From Acidipropionibacterium acidipropionici (lineage in GTDB: Bacteria; Actinomycetota; Actinomycetes; Propionibacteriales; Propionibacteriaceae), in the NCBI RefSeq assembly GCF_001441165.1, contig NZ_CP013126.1:1827551-1891550 (forward strand): DNA of 64,000 nucleotides, in the 5' to 3' direction. Numbering within the stretch: the stretch's first letter is position 1; each line of letters starts with the position of its first letter. The position numbers were made by a program, and so were the translations under genes. Below, piece after piece: positions 17,214 through 26,720 of this stretch. Below the pieces are notes generated by a model. The model was not told the DNA's origin, ran no database searches, and saw only the letters and a list, made by a program, of their open reading frames with translations.

Positions 17214-18889
17214 TGGCTGAGAAGGCCTCCGCACTCGGCCTGCGCCAGACCGGCCGCTGGTTGTGGGGACAGCTCACCAGCATGCGCACCGCCCTGGTGC
17301 TGCTCTTCCTGGTGGCGGCCGCCGCGATCCCCGGATCCCTGGTGCCGCAGTCCTCCCAGAGCTCCATCAAGGTCTCCGACTTCGCCAAGGCCCATCCGGC
17401 CCTCGACAGGATCTACCAGCCGCTGGGCATGTACCACGTGTACACGTCGGTGTGGTTCTCGGCGATCTACCTGCTGCTGTTCATCTCGCTGATGGGCTGT
17501 ATCGTCCCCCGCCTGATCACCCAGGTGAAGGCCCTGCGCCGCGAGCCCCCGAGGGTGCCCGCCCGCCTGGACAGGCTGCCCGGTCACCGGTCGGTGGAGG
17601 TCCGGACCGGTGAGGTCGCTGAACCTGACGCCGAGAAGGCTGCGGCAGAAGGGGCCACGAGCACCGGAGGCGACGACGTCGAGCAGATCGGGCAGCGCGC
17701 CCGGACCTGGCTCGAGGCGAACCATTACCGCGTCGTCTCCGACCCCGACGGGTCGCTGCGGGCTGAGCGGGGACGCCACCGCGAGACCGGGAACCTCGTC
17801 TTCCACGTCTTCCTGGTGGTGCTGCTGATCGCCATCGCCTGGAACACCCTGTGGGGGTACAAGGGCAATGCGGTGGTGGTGGAGGGTCAGGGGTTCTCCA
17901 ACAACATCACCCAGTTCGACGAGTTCCATGCCGGTGCGGCGGTGAACTCCGACCGCCTGCAACCCTTCTCCCTCAAGCTCAAGAGCTTCATCGCGCGATT
18001 CGAGACCGGCCCCGTCCAGCGCGGGGCGGCCCGCGAGTTCACCGGCAAAGTGGCGCTCACCACTGAGAACGGCACTCAGGACCGCACCCTCACGGTGAAC
18101 AAGCCGCTGACCGTCGGATCGACGAAGATCCATCTGCTCGGCCACGGCTACGCCGCCACCGTCAAGGTGACCGACGGCGACGGGAATGTGGCCTACTCCG
18201 GCCCGGTGACCTTCGTCCCCCAGGACGGCAACTTCACCTCGATCGGCGTCATCAAGGTGCCCGACGCCCGCCCCCAGCGACTCGCCTTCGAGGGCTACTT
18301 CCTGCCCACCGGGACGGTCGGGAAGTCCGGGCCGGTGTCGGTCTTCCCCGACGCCTACAATCCGCAGCTCTATCTCAACGCGTGGGCCGGCTCCCCCGCG
18401 AAGGAGACCGGCACCCCGCAGAACGTCTACGTCCTCGACAAGACCGGCCTGACCCAGATCAAGGACGGGAAGAAGCCGGTGAGCTTCATGCTGTCCCCGG
18501 GCAAGGGATACAAGCTGCCCGGCGGCCAGGGGTCCATCGAGTTCACCGGCTGGCACCGCTGGGCGAAGATCCAGGTGTCCAGCGCCCCCGGCCTGCCGCT
18601 GGCCTTCGGCTCCCTGCTCATCGCGGTGGCCGGGCTGTGCGTCAGCCTGTTCACCCGGCCGCGACGGCTCTGGCTGCGGGTGCGCCGCGGCGAGGGGGGA
18701 CGCCTGGCGATCGAGGTCGGGGGGCTTGACAGGGCCGACTCGCGGGCGGGTCTGGACGACGACGTCAATGACCTGGTCGACGCCGCTCGCGGGGATCTGG
18801 CCGACGCGGTCGGCGGGGATCCGGAGAAGGCCGACCATCCCGGTGCCGGGGCTACAGTGTCCCCGACCACCAGCGAGGAGGATTCATGA
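17213..18889 (+). CDS. resB: Cytochrome c biogenesis protein ResB
   Basis: 558 residues. With CcsA it forms the System II haem export and ligation complex. Three N-terminal membrane helices (SMRTALVLLFLVAAAAIPGSLVPQ; about 75-98; LVFHVFLVVLLIAIAWN) precede a large external domain of about 280 residues. A final helix near LAFGSLLIAVAGLCVSLF follows, with an acidic cytoplasmic tail. About 45 residues between helices 2 and 3 are variable. Overlaps ccsA by ATGA. Confidence 0.93.
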   Translation: MAEKASALGLRQTGRWLWGQLTSMRTALVLLFLVAAAAIPGSLVPQSSQSSIKVSDFAKAHPALDRIYQPLGMYHVYTSVWFSAIYLLLFISLMGCIVPRLITQVKALRREPPRVPARLDRLPGHRSVEVRTGEVAEPDAEKAAAEGATSTGGDDVEQIGQRARTWLEANHYRVVSDPDGSLRAERGRHRETGNLVFHVFLVVLLIAIAWNTLWGYKGNAVVVEGQGFSNNITQFDEFHAGAAVNSDRLQPFSLKLKSFIARFETGPVQRGAAREFTGKVALTTENGTQDRTLTVNKPLTVGSTKIHLLGHGYAATVKVTDGDGNVAYSGPVTFVPQDGNFTSIGVIKVPDARPQRLAFEGYFLPTGTVGKSGPVSVFPDAYNPQLYLNAWAGSPAKETGTPQNVYVLDKTGLTQIKDGKKPVSFMLSPGKGYKLPGGQGSIEFTGWHRWAKIQVSSAPGLPLAFGSLLIAVAGLCVSLFTRPRRLWLRVRRGEGGRLAIEVGGLDRADSRAGLDDDVNDLVDAARGDLADAVGGDPEKADHPGAGATVSPTTSEEDS

Positions 18890-19812
18890 GCCTGTCGAAC
18901 CTTTCGGCGCTGGGCATCGTCACGGCCGCCGTCGTCTACCTGCTGGCCTTCATCGCCCATGTGGCCGAGTGGGCGGGGCTGCGCGGGGTGTCGCCGGCAA
19001 CCGGGGAGGCCGGGGCGGACGCCGCGCAGACCCGTGCGGACGCGGCGACCCGGTCGGAGGTCTGGGGGCGGCTCGGCCTGAACCTCACGATCATCGGCGC
19101 CTTCTGCCACGCCCTCGGGGTGGTGTGCCGCGGCCTGGCCGCCCACCGCGCCCCGTGGGGCAATATGTACGAGTTCGTCACGGCGGCCCTGCTCTTCGTG
19201 GTGCTCGCCTACCTGATCCTGGTGGCCCGCGGCAATCTGCGCTGGCTGGGGATCGGCGTCACCCTGCTGCTGGCCGTCGGCAACGGGCTGGCCGCCACCG
19301 TCCTGTACGTCGGCATCGCCCCGCTGGTGCCGGCCCTGCACTCGGTGTGGTTCATCATCCACATCGTCGCGGCATGTCTGGCCGCGGCCGCGCTCAATGT
19401 GGGCGCGGTGGCCTCGGTGCTCTACCTGTTCCGGGCCCGCGCCGAGCGGAAGGCCGAGCGGACCGGCGTCCCCGTCACCGGGTTCATGACCAGGGTGCCG
19501 GCCTCGCGCACCATCGACACCGTGGCCTATCGGGCCCACGCCTTCGGCTTCCCGATCTGGACCTTCACCATCGCGGCGGGGTCCATCTGGGCCGAGTACG
19601 CGTGGGGACGGTTCTGGGGATGGGACCCCAAGGAGACCTGGTCCCTGGTCACCTGGGTGGTCTACGCCGGCTATCTGCACGCCCGGGCCACCGCCGGCTG
19701 GAAGGGCACCCGTGCCGCCGTCGTCGCCCTGATCGGCATCGCCTGCTTCTGGTTCAACTTCGTCGGGGTCAACCTGTTCATCAACGGCCTGCACTCCTAC
19801 GCCGGGATCTGA
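18886..19812 (+). CDS. ccsA: Cytochrome c biogenesis protein CcsA/CcsB (haem handling)
   Basis: 308 residues, eight or so membrane helices. The tryptophan-rich haem-binding signature WGWDPKETWSLVTWVVYAGYLHAR is intact, with conserved histidines in external loops (HSVWFIIHI). It completes the System II module started by resA-ccdA-resB. It ends eight bases before the sigma factor gene. Confidence 0.94.
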   Translation: MSLSNLSALGIVTAAVVYLLAFIAHVAEWAGLRGVSPATGEAGADAAQTRADAATRSEVWGRLGLNLTIIGAFCHALGVVCRGLAAHRAPWGNMYEFVTAALLFVVLAYLILVARGNLRWLGIGVTLLLAVGNGLAATVLYVGIAPLVPALHSVWFIIHIVAACLAAAALNVGAVASVLYLFRARAERKAERTGVPVTGFMTRVPASRTIDTVAYRAHAFGFPIWTFTIAAGSIWAEYAWGRFWGWDPKETWSLVTWVVYAGYLHARATAGWKGTRAAVVALIGIACFWFNFVGVNLFINGLHSYAGI

Positions 19813-19819
19813 GCCGCCC

Positions 19820-20365
19820 ATGCCCGACGAGTCCTACACCGACCGGCACATCTGGCTTCCCGGCCTGTACCAGGAGCAGTGGGAGCCGATGGTGCGGCTG
19901 GCCGTGCTGCTGCTCGGCGGTCCGGACGTCACCGCGACCGCCGAGGAGATCGTCCGCGACGCCCTGGTGGGCATGTACCGGCGAGACCCCACCCTCCACT
20001 CCTGGCCCCACGCGGTGGGCTATCTGCGCGCCTCGGTGGTGAACGGGGTGCGGGCCGCGGTGCACCGTCGCGACGACTCGGAGCCCGGTCAGGCGGCCCT
20101 GCTGGCCGACGCCGACAAGGACGCCCTGTCCGGTGACGCGGGATCGGGGGTCGGCGCCGCCAGGGGCATCCAGGTGCTCACCGCCCTGAGGACCCTTCCC
20201 CGACGTCAGCAGGAGGTACTCATTCTGCGGTACTACGCGCAGGCCTCGACCCCCGAGATCGCCGAGGCGCTGGGCATCACCTACGGGGCGGTGCGCTCGC
20301 GCACCGAGCGCGGCATGGCCGGGCTGGCCGCCGCCCTGGACGACTCGGGGGAGGGCGAGCGATGA
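19820..20365 (+). CDS. ECF sigma factor (SigE-like actinobacterial subfamily)
   Basis: 181 residues. Region 2 is short and diverged (MVRLAVLLLGGPDVTATAEEIVRDALVGMYRR). Region 4 is clear: LRTLPRRQQEVLILRYYAQASTPEIAEALGITYGAVRSRTERGMAGL, a helix-turn-helix. Between them is a linker of about 35 residues. The start lies just after ccsA and the stop overlaps the next gene, a membrane protein that is a good candidate anti-sigma partner. The target genes are unknown. Confidence 0.8.
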   Translation: MPDESYTDRHIWLPGLYQEQWEPMVRLAVLLLGGPDVTATAEEIVRDALVGMYRRDPTLHSWPHAVGYLRASVVNGVRAAVHRRDDSEPGQAALLADADKDALSGDAGSGVGAARGIQVLTALRTLPRRQQEVLILRYYAQASTPEIAEALGITYGAVRSRTERGMAGLAAALDDSGEGER

Positions 20366-21369
20366 GCGGCCGCCAGCCCATCGAGAGCCACCGGGACCCG
20401 CGCCTGGAGGCGATGCTGCGCTCGGCCCTGGAGGCCAGGGCCGACGCCGTCCATCCCTCCGACCGGTCCGCCGAGATCCTCGAGCTGTCCCGCGACTCCG
20501 GGACGAAGCGCCCGCGGGGCCATCGCAGTGTCGTGCTCATGCTGGCCGGGGCGCTGGTGCTCGGCTTCCTGGCGTCCTTCCTGTGGCCCTCGGGATCCAC
20601 CACCTCGCAGACCCCGCCGACCACCCAGCAGACGCCGCTGGGGGGCTCCACCTCGGTGAAGGCCTCGGTGCCCACCGTGCAGACCGGGATCCAGGTCTTC
20701 TACCTGGGACGGGACGACGGGCTGCTCTACCGGGAGATGCGCGACCTGCCCACCCTGGGGGACCGGCTCGGTACCGCCGTGGCGGCCGTGCTCAATGTGG
20801 CGCCCCAGGATCCGGAGTACACCTCGGGATGGTCGGGCGGCCAGGTGAACAGCGCCACCGTCCACGGGGACCGCATCACCCTGGACCTGTCCCAGTCGGC
20901 CTTCGCCCAGTTCAAGAAGCGCGCCGATGAGGAGAGGGGCATCCAGCAGCTCGTCTACGCCGCCACCGCGGCGGTGGGGGGCTCCCAGTCGAGGACTGTG
21001 CAGATCCTGGTCGACGGGTCTCCCAACCTGCCCCTGATCGGCAAGCCGGACACCGACTTCGTGAGAGCCGGGGCGGCCGGTCTGGGGCCGTTGTGGGTCG
21101 ACTCGCCGCAGTTCGGCCAGACCGTGAAGCCCGGGCCTCTGCCGGTCTCGGGGACCGCCGACAGTTCCCTGAAATCGCTGACCTGGTCCCTCCACAAGGG
21201 GGAGGCGGCGGGTCCGGTCGCCAAGGGGGCCGTCACCCTCGGTCGGGCGGTCGACGGCCGGACGCCGTGGCACGCGATGGTGCGGATCCCCGAGGGCACA
21301 GGGCAGTGGCGGCTGGTCGTCGCGACCGGGGCGACGTCGGTGACTCGGACCGTCAACGCGTCCCGCTGA
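20362..21369 (+). CDS. Membrane protein with external GerMN and Gmad2-like domains; putative anti-sigma factor
   Basis: 335 residues. An N-terminal cytoplasmic segment of about 50 residues (LEAMLRSALEARADAVHPSDRSAEIL) resembles the start of actinobacterial anti-sigma proteins. One membrane helix follows at about 53-73, then a Thr/Pro linker. A GerMN domain (about 105-215; VFYLGRDDGLLYREM, ITLDLSQSAF) comes next, and an Ig-like Gmad2 domain (about 235-330). Overlaps the sigma gene by ATGA. Sigma inhibition is inferred from context and the N-terminus only. Confidence 0.7.
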   Translation: MSGRQPIESHRDPRLEAMLRSALEARADAVHPSDRSAEILELSRDSGTKRPRGHRSVVLMLAGALVLGFLASFLWPSGSTTSQTPPTTQQTPLGGSTSVKASVPTVQTGIQVFYLGRDDGLLYREMRDLPTLGDRLGTAVAAVLNVAPQDPEYTSGWSGGQVNSATVHGDRITLDLSQSAFAQFKKRADEERGIQQLVYAATAAVGGSQSRTVQILVDGSPNLPLIGKPDTDFVRAGAAGLGPLWVDSPQFGQTVKPGPLPVSGTADSSLKSLTWSLHKGEAAGPVAKGAVTLGRAVDGRTPWHAMVRIPEGTGQWRLVVATGATSVTRTVNASR

Positions 21370-21421
21370 GCCGCCCGTTCCTCAGCGCCGAATCTCCCAG
21401 TACCCCTCGGAGCGCAGTCCC

Positions 21422-22231
21422 TCAGCGCCCTGCCCGGAACATCCTGTTGGTGACCGCGGAGGTGAGGGCGTCGGGGGTCAGCGACACCAGGGCCACCTGC
21501 GCCTTGTTGACCAGCCCGTCGACGGCGACCGGGCGATGGTGCTCCAGTGCCCGGAAGGCGGTGCGGACCACCTGCTCGGGGCGGCGACGCCGGCCCGGGA
21601 TCGTGCCGTCGCGGTCGCCCGCCGTCTCGAAGAAGCCGGTCTGGGTCGGGCCCGGGCAGATCGCCGTCACCCGCACCCCGGTGCCCCTGGTCTCGTGCCA
21701 GAGGGCCCGGGTGAAGTCCAGGACGTAGCGCTTGGCGGCCGCGTAGGTCGCCAGGCCGGGGATGGGCTGGAAGGCGGCCGCCGAGGAGACGTTGACGATG
21801 CTGCCTCGGCGGGCGGCGATCATGGCGGGCAGCAGGGCGGCGGTGAGTTCGGTGAGGGCCCGGCAGTTGACGGCCACCTCGGCGCCCAGCCGCCGTGGAT
21901 CGATGTCGGCGACGTCGTCCAGTGTCCCGAATCCGGCGTTGTTGACGAGGGTGTCGACGGTGATCTCCCGGGAGCCGAGCTCGTCGATGAGGGTGCGGCA
22001 CTGGTCGTCGGAGGCCAGGTCGATCTGCAGGGGCACGGTCTGGACGCCGCGTCGGGTGCTCAGCCGGTCGCCGAGCTCCTCCAGAACGCCGACCCGGCGG
22101 CCCACCAGGACCAGGTTGTAGTCGCGAATCGCCAGGTGGTCGGCGAAGGCCTGCCCCAGGCCCCCGGTGGCTCCGGTCACCAGGGCCCAGGGGCGCTCGT
22201 CGCGGGTCGCGGTGCGGTCATTGGTCGGCAT
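21422..22231 (-). CDS. Short-chain dehydrogenase/reductase
   Basis: 269 residues. Classical SDR: cofactor motif TGATGGLG, NNAG, catalytic serine in VNVSSAAAF and YAAAK for the Tyr-Lys pair. The loop after the cofactor motif (VLVGRR) suggests NADP. Substrate unknown. A TAGCCT -10 box six bases before the ATG suggests a leaderless transcript. Convergent with the sigma/GerMN pair and divergent from glpD. Confidence 0.85.
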   Translation of the reverse strand: MPTNDRTATRDERPWALVTGATGGLGQAFADHLAIRDYNLVLVGRRVGVLEELGDRLSTRRGVQTVPLQIDLASDDQCRTLIDELGSREITVDTLVNNAGFGTLDDVADIDPRRLGAEVAVNCRALTELTAALLPAMIAARRGSIVNVSSAAAFQPIPGLATYAAAKRYVLDFTRALWHETRGTGVRVTAICPGPTQTGFFETAGDRDGTIPGRRRRPEQVVRTAFRALEHHRPVAVDGLVNKAQVALVSLTPDALTSAVTNRMFRAGR

Positions 22232-22421
22232 GTGCCAAGGCTACGCGCGCCTCGCCCCAGGGGTCCCGGGCGTCGGTGATTCACGTCCTGTCACGAGGAT
22301 CCGTCCTTGTCGCACATGTGTTCGAAGGCCTGGAATCGTCGGGTGATTTACGCAACAGTGAAGGCACGAAAAAGGTGCGGCCCGGACGGACCGCAGCAAT
22401 CGACTTCGAGGGAGAAGCATC

Positions 22422-24182
22422 ATGACCATCCCGTCACCCACACTCTCACCCGAGACCCGCTCCCAGCATCTGGCCCGGATGGGGGCCGGCGATGAACCCC
22501 TCGACGTGCTGGTCATCGGCGGCGGGGTCACCGGGGCCGGCATCGCCCTGGACGCCGCCACCCGTGGTCTGAGCACGGGGATCGTCGAGGCCCAGGACTG
22601 GGCCTCGGGCACCTCGTCGCGCTCCTCCAAACTCGTCCACGGCGGGCTGCGCTACCTCTACCAGCTGGACTTCCCGCTGGTCGCCGAGTCGCTGCGCGAG
22701 CGCGGGCTGCTGCTCACGACCACCGCTCCTCACCTGGTGAAGGCTCAGCCCTTCCTGTGGCCGCTCAAGATGCCGGTGATCGAGCGCACCTACTCGGCGG
22801 TCGGCGTCGGCATGTACGACGTCCTCGCCCAGTGGGCGCACCGCGGATCGGTGCCCACTCAGCGTCACCACACCCGACGGGGCTCGCTGAGGCTGGCCCC
22901 GGCCATCGACCCGAAAGCGCTGACGGGCTCGATCGTCTACTACGACGCCCGCGTCGACGACGCCCGACTGGTGGCCACCCTGGTGCGAACCGCCACCCGT
23001 TACGGCGCCCTGGCGGCCAACCGGACCCAGGTGATCGGCCTGTCCAAGGACGCCTCAGGGCGGGTCGACGGCGCCGACCTGAGGGATCTGGAGACCGGCA
23101 ACGAGCTGCACGTCGCGGCCCGCAACGTCATCAACGCGACCGGCGTGTGGACCGAGAAGTCGCAGTCCCTGGCCGGGACCTCCGGAGGCCTGAAGGTGCT
23201 GGCCTCCAAGGGCATCCACATCGTCGTGCCGAAGGACAGGATCGATTCGAAGGTCGGCATCTTCCTGCGCACCGAGAAGTCGGTGCTGTTCATCATCCCG
23301 TGGAAGCGCTACTGGGTGATCGGCACCACCGACACCGCCTACCACGAGGACCTGAGGGAGCCGGTGGCCGATTCCGCCGACATCGACTATGTGCTCGAGC
23401 ACGCCAACTCGGTGCTGGCCAGGCCGCTGACCCGCGACGACATCATCGGCACCTACGCCGGGCTGCGGCCGCTGCTGCAGCCGGGCACCATGGACGGCGA
23501 CGACTCGAAGTCCACCAAGGTGTCGCGGGAACACACCGTCACCGAGGCGGCGCCCGGGCTGACGGTGATCGCCGGCGGCAAGCTCACCTCCTACCGGAAG
23601 ATGGCCGAGGACGCCGTCGACTTCATCCTGGGTGAGGAGGGCGCCGGGAAGCGCCCCTCGGTGACCCCGAACACCCCGCTGCAGGGGGCGGACGGCTACC
23701 ACGCACTGTGGAGCCGTCGCGACGCCATCGCCGCCCGTTCGGGCCTGAGCGTCGACCACATCGAGGACCTGCTGGACCGCTACGGCTCCGACATCTCGCT
23801 GGTCCTGGACTCCATCTCGGCCGATCCGGATCTGGGTCGCGAGCTGGCGGCGGCCCCGGAGTACCTGCGCGCGGAGATCGCCTTCGGGGTGACCCATGAG
23901 GGGGCCCTGCATCTGGAGGATCTGCTGGCCAGGCGTACCCGGCTCACCTATGAGCACCGGGATCGTGGAATGGGCGTCGCCGAGGAGGCCGCCGAGATCG
24001 CCGGCGGGCTGCTGGGCTGGGACGAGGCCACCCGCCGGGCTGAGATCGAGGCCTACCGGTCCCGCTGCGAGGCCGAGCAGCAGGCTGAGGGAATCACTTC
24101 GGAGGCCGAGGCCCAGAGGGTTCGCGGCGAGGTGGGGGAGGTGACGCCGTTCATCGACGTCGCTCCCGACGTCCAGGCCTGA
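22422..24182 (+). CDS. glpD: Glycerol-3-phosphate dehydrogenase (FAD, quinone-linked)
   Basis: 586 residues. Oxidises glycerol-3-phosphate to dihydroxyacetone phosphate at the membrane. FAD motif VIGGGVTGAGIALDAATRGL, then SSRSSKLVHGGLRYL, both family signatures; IGTTDTAY and TYAGLRPLL follow, and the C-terminal helical DAO_C domain starts near 400. GGGAGAAG precedes the ATG. No glycerol kinase or facilitator is adjacent. The 190 bases upstream show no clear operator. Confidence 0.94.
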   Translation: MTIPSPTLSPETRSQHLARMGAGDEPLDVLVIGGGVTGAGIALDAATRGLSTGIVEAQDWASGTSSRSSKLVHGGLRYLYQLDFPLVAESLRERGLLLTTTAPHLVKAQPFLWPLKMPVIERTYSAVGVGMYDVLAQWAHRGSVPTQRHHTRRGSLRLAPAIDPKALTGSIVYYDARVDDARLVATLVRTATRYGALAANRTQVIGLSKDASGRVDGADLRDLETGNELHVAARNVINATGVWTEKSQSLAGTSGGLKVLASKGIHIVVPKDRIDSKVGIFLRTEKSVLFIIPWKRYWVIGTTDTAYHEDLREPVADSADIDYVLEHANSVLARPLTRDDIIGTYAGLRPLLQPGTMDGDDSKSTKVSREHTVTEAAPGLTVIAGGKLTSYRKMAEDAVDFILGEEGAGKRPSVTPNTPLQGADGYHALWSRRDAIAARSGLSVDHIEDLLDRYGSDISLVLDSISADPDLGRELAAAPEYLRAEIAFGVTHEGALHLEDLLARRTRLTYEHRDRGMGVAEEAAEIAGGLLGWDEATRRAEIEAYRSRCEAEQQAEGITSEAEAQRVRGEVGEVTPFIDVAPDVQA

Positions 24183-24441
24183 GAGGCAGGCGGTGCGGAG
24201 AGTCGGCGGTGAGCCGCTCTCCTTCGAAGCGGCCTTCAACCATGTCCTGCCACCTTCACGTGAGGGCCGACAGTTTCGGGCCCGAGTGTGTCGAGTTGGC
24301 GGAACGTGGTCGGATCAGAGCAGGCGAAGGTACCGTGAGACATGATCGAGGTTTTCCGGACGGGCAGTGCGGGAGTTTCCATCATGGGGAGCCCCCGGAC
24401 TTCTCCGCCACTGGCCTGCTGATCGTCGAATGGAGCAACGT

Positions 24442-26634
24442 GTGCCCGATTATTCCCAGATCCCGCCTCGCTTCCACGGCCGCGAGAAGGACCACGTGCC
24501 CGTCCGGACCGCTCCTCGGTGGCTTCGAATCCTTCTGCCCGCGGTGCTGATACTGGCGTGGCTCACCGCGGCGGGCATCGGCGGGCCCTACTTCGGCAAG
24601 GTGTCGGAGGTGTCGTCGAACGATCAGACCAGCTACCTTCCCGCATCGGCGGATGCGACCAAGGTGCAGACCCTGCTGGGCGAGTTCAACGACTCGAAGG
24701 CGATACCGGCGATCGTTGTCTTCGTCAGCAAGGGAAAGCTCAGCGACGGCGACCTTGCCCGGATCTCGAAGGCATTGACGGCGTCCAATTCGGTGGAGGG
24801 GGTGAGTGGCAGGACTTCGCCGGCGATCCGTTCGGATGACGGCAGGGCCGCCCAGGCGTTCGTGTCGATCGAGGAGGATGCTGAGGTGGGCGACGTGGTC
24901 GCCGCCTTGGGAAAAGAGCTACGTGCCGGTGTCCCCTCGGGCGTGACCGTATACGTCACTGGGCCCGCCGGGTTCACGGCGGACCTCCTGACGGCCTTCG
25001 CCGGGATCGACGGCCTACTGCTCGGCGTCGGTCTACTGGCGGTCTTCATCATCCTGATCCTGGTGTACCGCTCGTTTCTGCTGCCCATCGCGGTGGTGTC
25101 CACAAGCCTGTTCGGACTGTGCGCGGCTCTGCTGGTCGTCTGGTGGCTGGCCAAGGCACAGATCCTGCTGCTGAGTGGACAGACACAGGGCATTCTGTTC
25201 ATCCTGGTGATCGGCGCGGCGACCGACTACTCCCTGCTGCTCGTATCGCGGTATCGGGAGGAGCTGCGGGTCAACACTGACAACTGGGTGGCGACGGTGC
25301 GGGCGATCAAGGGCTCGTTCGAGCCGATCATCGCCTCCGGCGGCACCGTGATCGCTGGGCTGCTGTGTCTGCTGCTCAGCGATCTGAAGTCGAACAGCAC
25401 GCTTGGTCCGGTCGCCTCGATAGGCATTCTGTTCGCCATGCTCTCGGCGCTGACCCTGCTCCCCGCGATTCTGTTCTTCTTCGGCCGGGCGGCGTTCTGG
25501 CCGCGGCGGCCGAGGTACGAACCCGAGGTCGTCGAGAGCGAGGGGGGGTTGCCGCGTGCGGGGTTGTGGACGAGGCTGGCGAGGATCATCGAGCATCACC
25601 CCCGCAGGATCTGGGTCATCACCTCGCTCGTGCTCGTCGCGGGCAGTTTTGGAATCACACAGCTCAACGCCTCGGGAGTACCGCAGTCCGACCTGATTCT
25701 GGTCGCTTCCGAGGCTCGCGACGGCCAGGTGGCGCTCGGGAAGCACTTCCCGGGTGGCTCGGGCAGCCCCGTCGATGTGGTCGTCGGCCAGAGCCAGATG
25801 GATGCGGCGGTGGACGTGCTTCTGGCGGAAAAGGGCATAGACAGCGTCTCCGTGGCCTCTGCAGACTCCCCCAGCGGTTCAGCGACGGTCACCAAGGATG
25901 GCATCAGTGCAACCGGTCCTCCGGGAACCCCGGCACCGACCCCCAAGGTCGTCAACGGTCAGGTGTTGTTGCAGGGCACGTTGAATGGCGCGGCCGATTC
26001 GGATGCCGCTGGTGAGACCGTTCGGGCCCTGCGGTCCGAACTCGCCGCCGCGGCGCCCAGTTCGCTGGTGGGCGGGGTGACCGCGACCGCAATCGACACG
26101 AGGGACGCCGCCATACATGATCGCAACCTGATCATCCCGATAGTTCTGGTCGTGATCGCCGTGATCCTGATGCTGTTGCTGAGGTCGATTCTGGCGCCCA
26201 TTCTGCTCATCATCACCACGGTGTTGTCGTTCTGCACCGCCATGGGGGTCTCGGCACTCATGTTCAACGGCGTCTTCGACTTCCCTGGCGCTGATCCGGC
26301 CGTACCCCTGTACGGGTTCGTTTTCCTGGTCGCATTGGGCATCGACTACAACATCTTCCTGATGACGCGCGTGCGTGAGGAGTCGCTCAAGCACGGAACC
26401 CGGCAGGGCATTCTGCGCGGCCTGGCGATCACCGGCGGGGTGATCACCTCGGCGGGTCTTGTGCTGGCGGCGACCTTCGCGGCGCTGTCGGTGATCCCGA
26501 TCCTGTTCCTCGTGCAACTGGCGTTCATCGTCGCATTCGGCGTGCTCCTGGATACCTTCGTGGTGCGAACTCTGCTCGTGCCCGCGCTGACGTTCGACAT
26601 CGGCCGTACGATCTGGTGGCCCTGGAAGATCTGA
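24442..26634 (+). CDS. MMPL family (RND superfamily) transporter
   Basis: 730 residues from the GTG at 24442, chosen for GGAG six bases upstream; an ATG at 24430 and one at 24367 are in frame. Two repeats, each with one N-terminal helix, an external domain and five or six helices, about 12 helices in all. The Asp-Tyr pairs that carry protons in this family are present in GAATDYSLLLVSRYREE and ALGIDYNIFLMTRVREE. Cargo unknown. The 259 bases before it hold no recognisable gene. Confidence 0.88.
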   Translation: MPDYSQIPPRFHGREKDHVPVRTAPRWLRILLPAVLILAWLTAAGIGGPYFGKVSEVSSNDQTSYLPASADATKVQTLLGEFNDSKAIPAIVVFVSKGKLSDGDLARISKALTASNSVEGVSGRTSPAIRSDDGRAAQAFVSIEEDAEVGDVVAALGKELRAGVPSGVTVYVTGPAGFTADLLTAFAGIDGLLLGVGLLAVFIILILVYRSFLLPIAVVSTSLFGLCAALLVVWWLAKAQILLLSGQTQGILFILVIGAATDYSLLLVSRYREELRVNTDNWVATVRAIKGSFEPIIASGGTVIAGLLCLLLSDLKSNSTLGPVASIGILFAMLSALTLLPAILFFFGRAAFWPRRPRYEPEVVESEGGLPRAGLWTRLARIIEHHPRRIWVITSLVLVAGSFGITQLNASGVPQSDLILVASEARDGQVALGKHFPGGSGSPVDVVVGQSQMDAAVDVLLAEKGIDSVSVASADSPSGSATVTKDGISATGPPGTPAPTPKVVNGQVLLQGTLNGAADSDAAGETVRALRSELAAAAPSSLVGGVTATAIDTRDAAIHDRNLIIPIVLVVIAVILMLLLRSILAPILLIITTVLSFCTAMGVSALMFNGVFDFPGADPAVPLYGFVFLVALGIDYNIFLMTRVREESLKHGTRQGILRGLAITGGVITSAGLVLAATFAALSVIPILFLVQLAFIVAFGVLLDTFVVRTLLVPALTFDIGRTIWWPWKI

Positions 26635-26720
26635 GCAGTAGCCGTAGCGTCGAGCCGCGATGACGGATCTCGGCCTCAGAATCGTGTCGCGGACCCAGAA
26701 GGCATCGGCGGCAGGTCAGT

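Noticed and set aside
24183-24441. Structured RNA or riboswitch upstream of the MMPL gene, prompted by a GCCACTG string
   Set aside because: Only this short string matched; no supporting helices or B12 box were seen.
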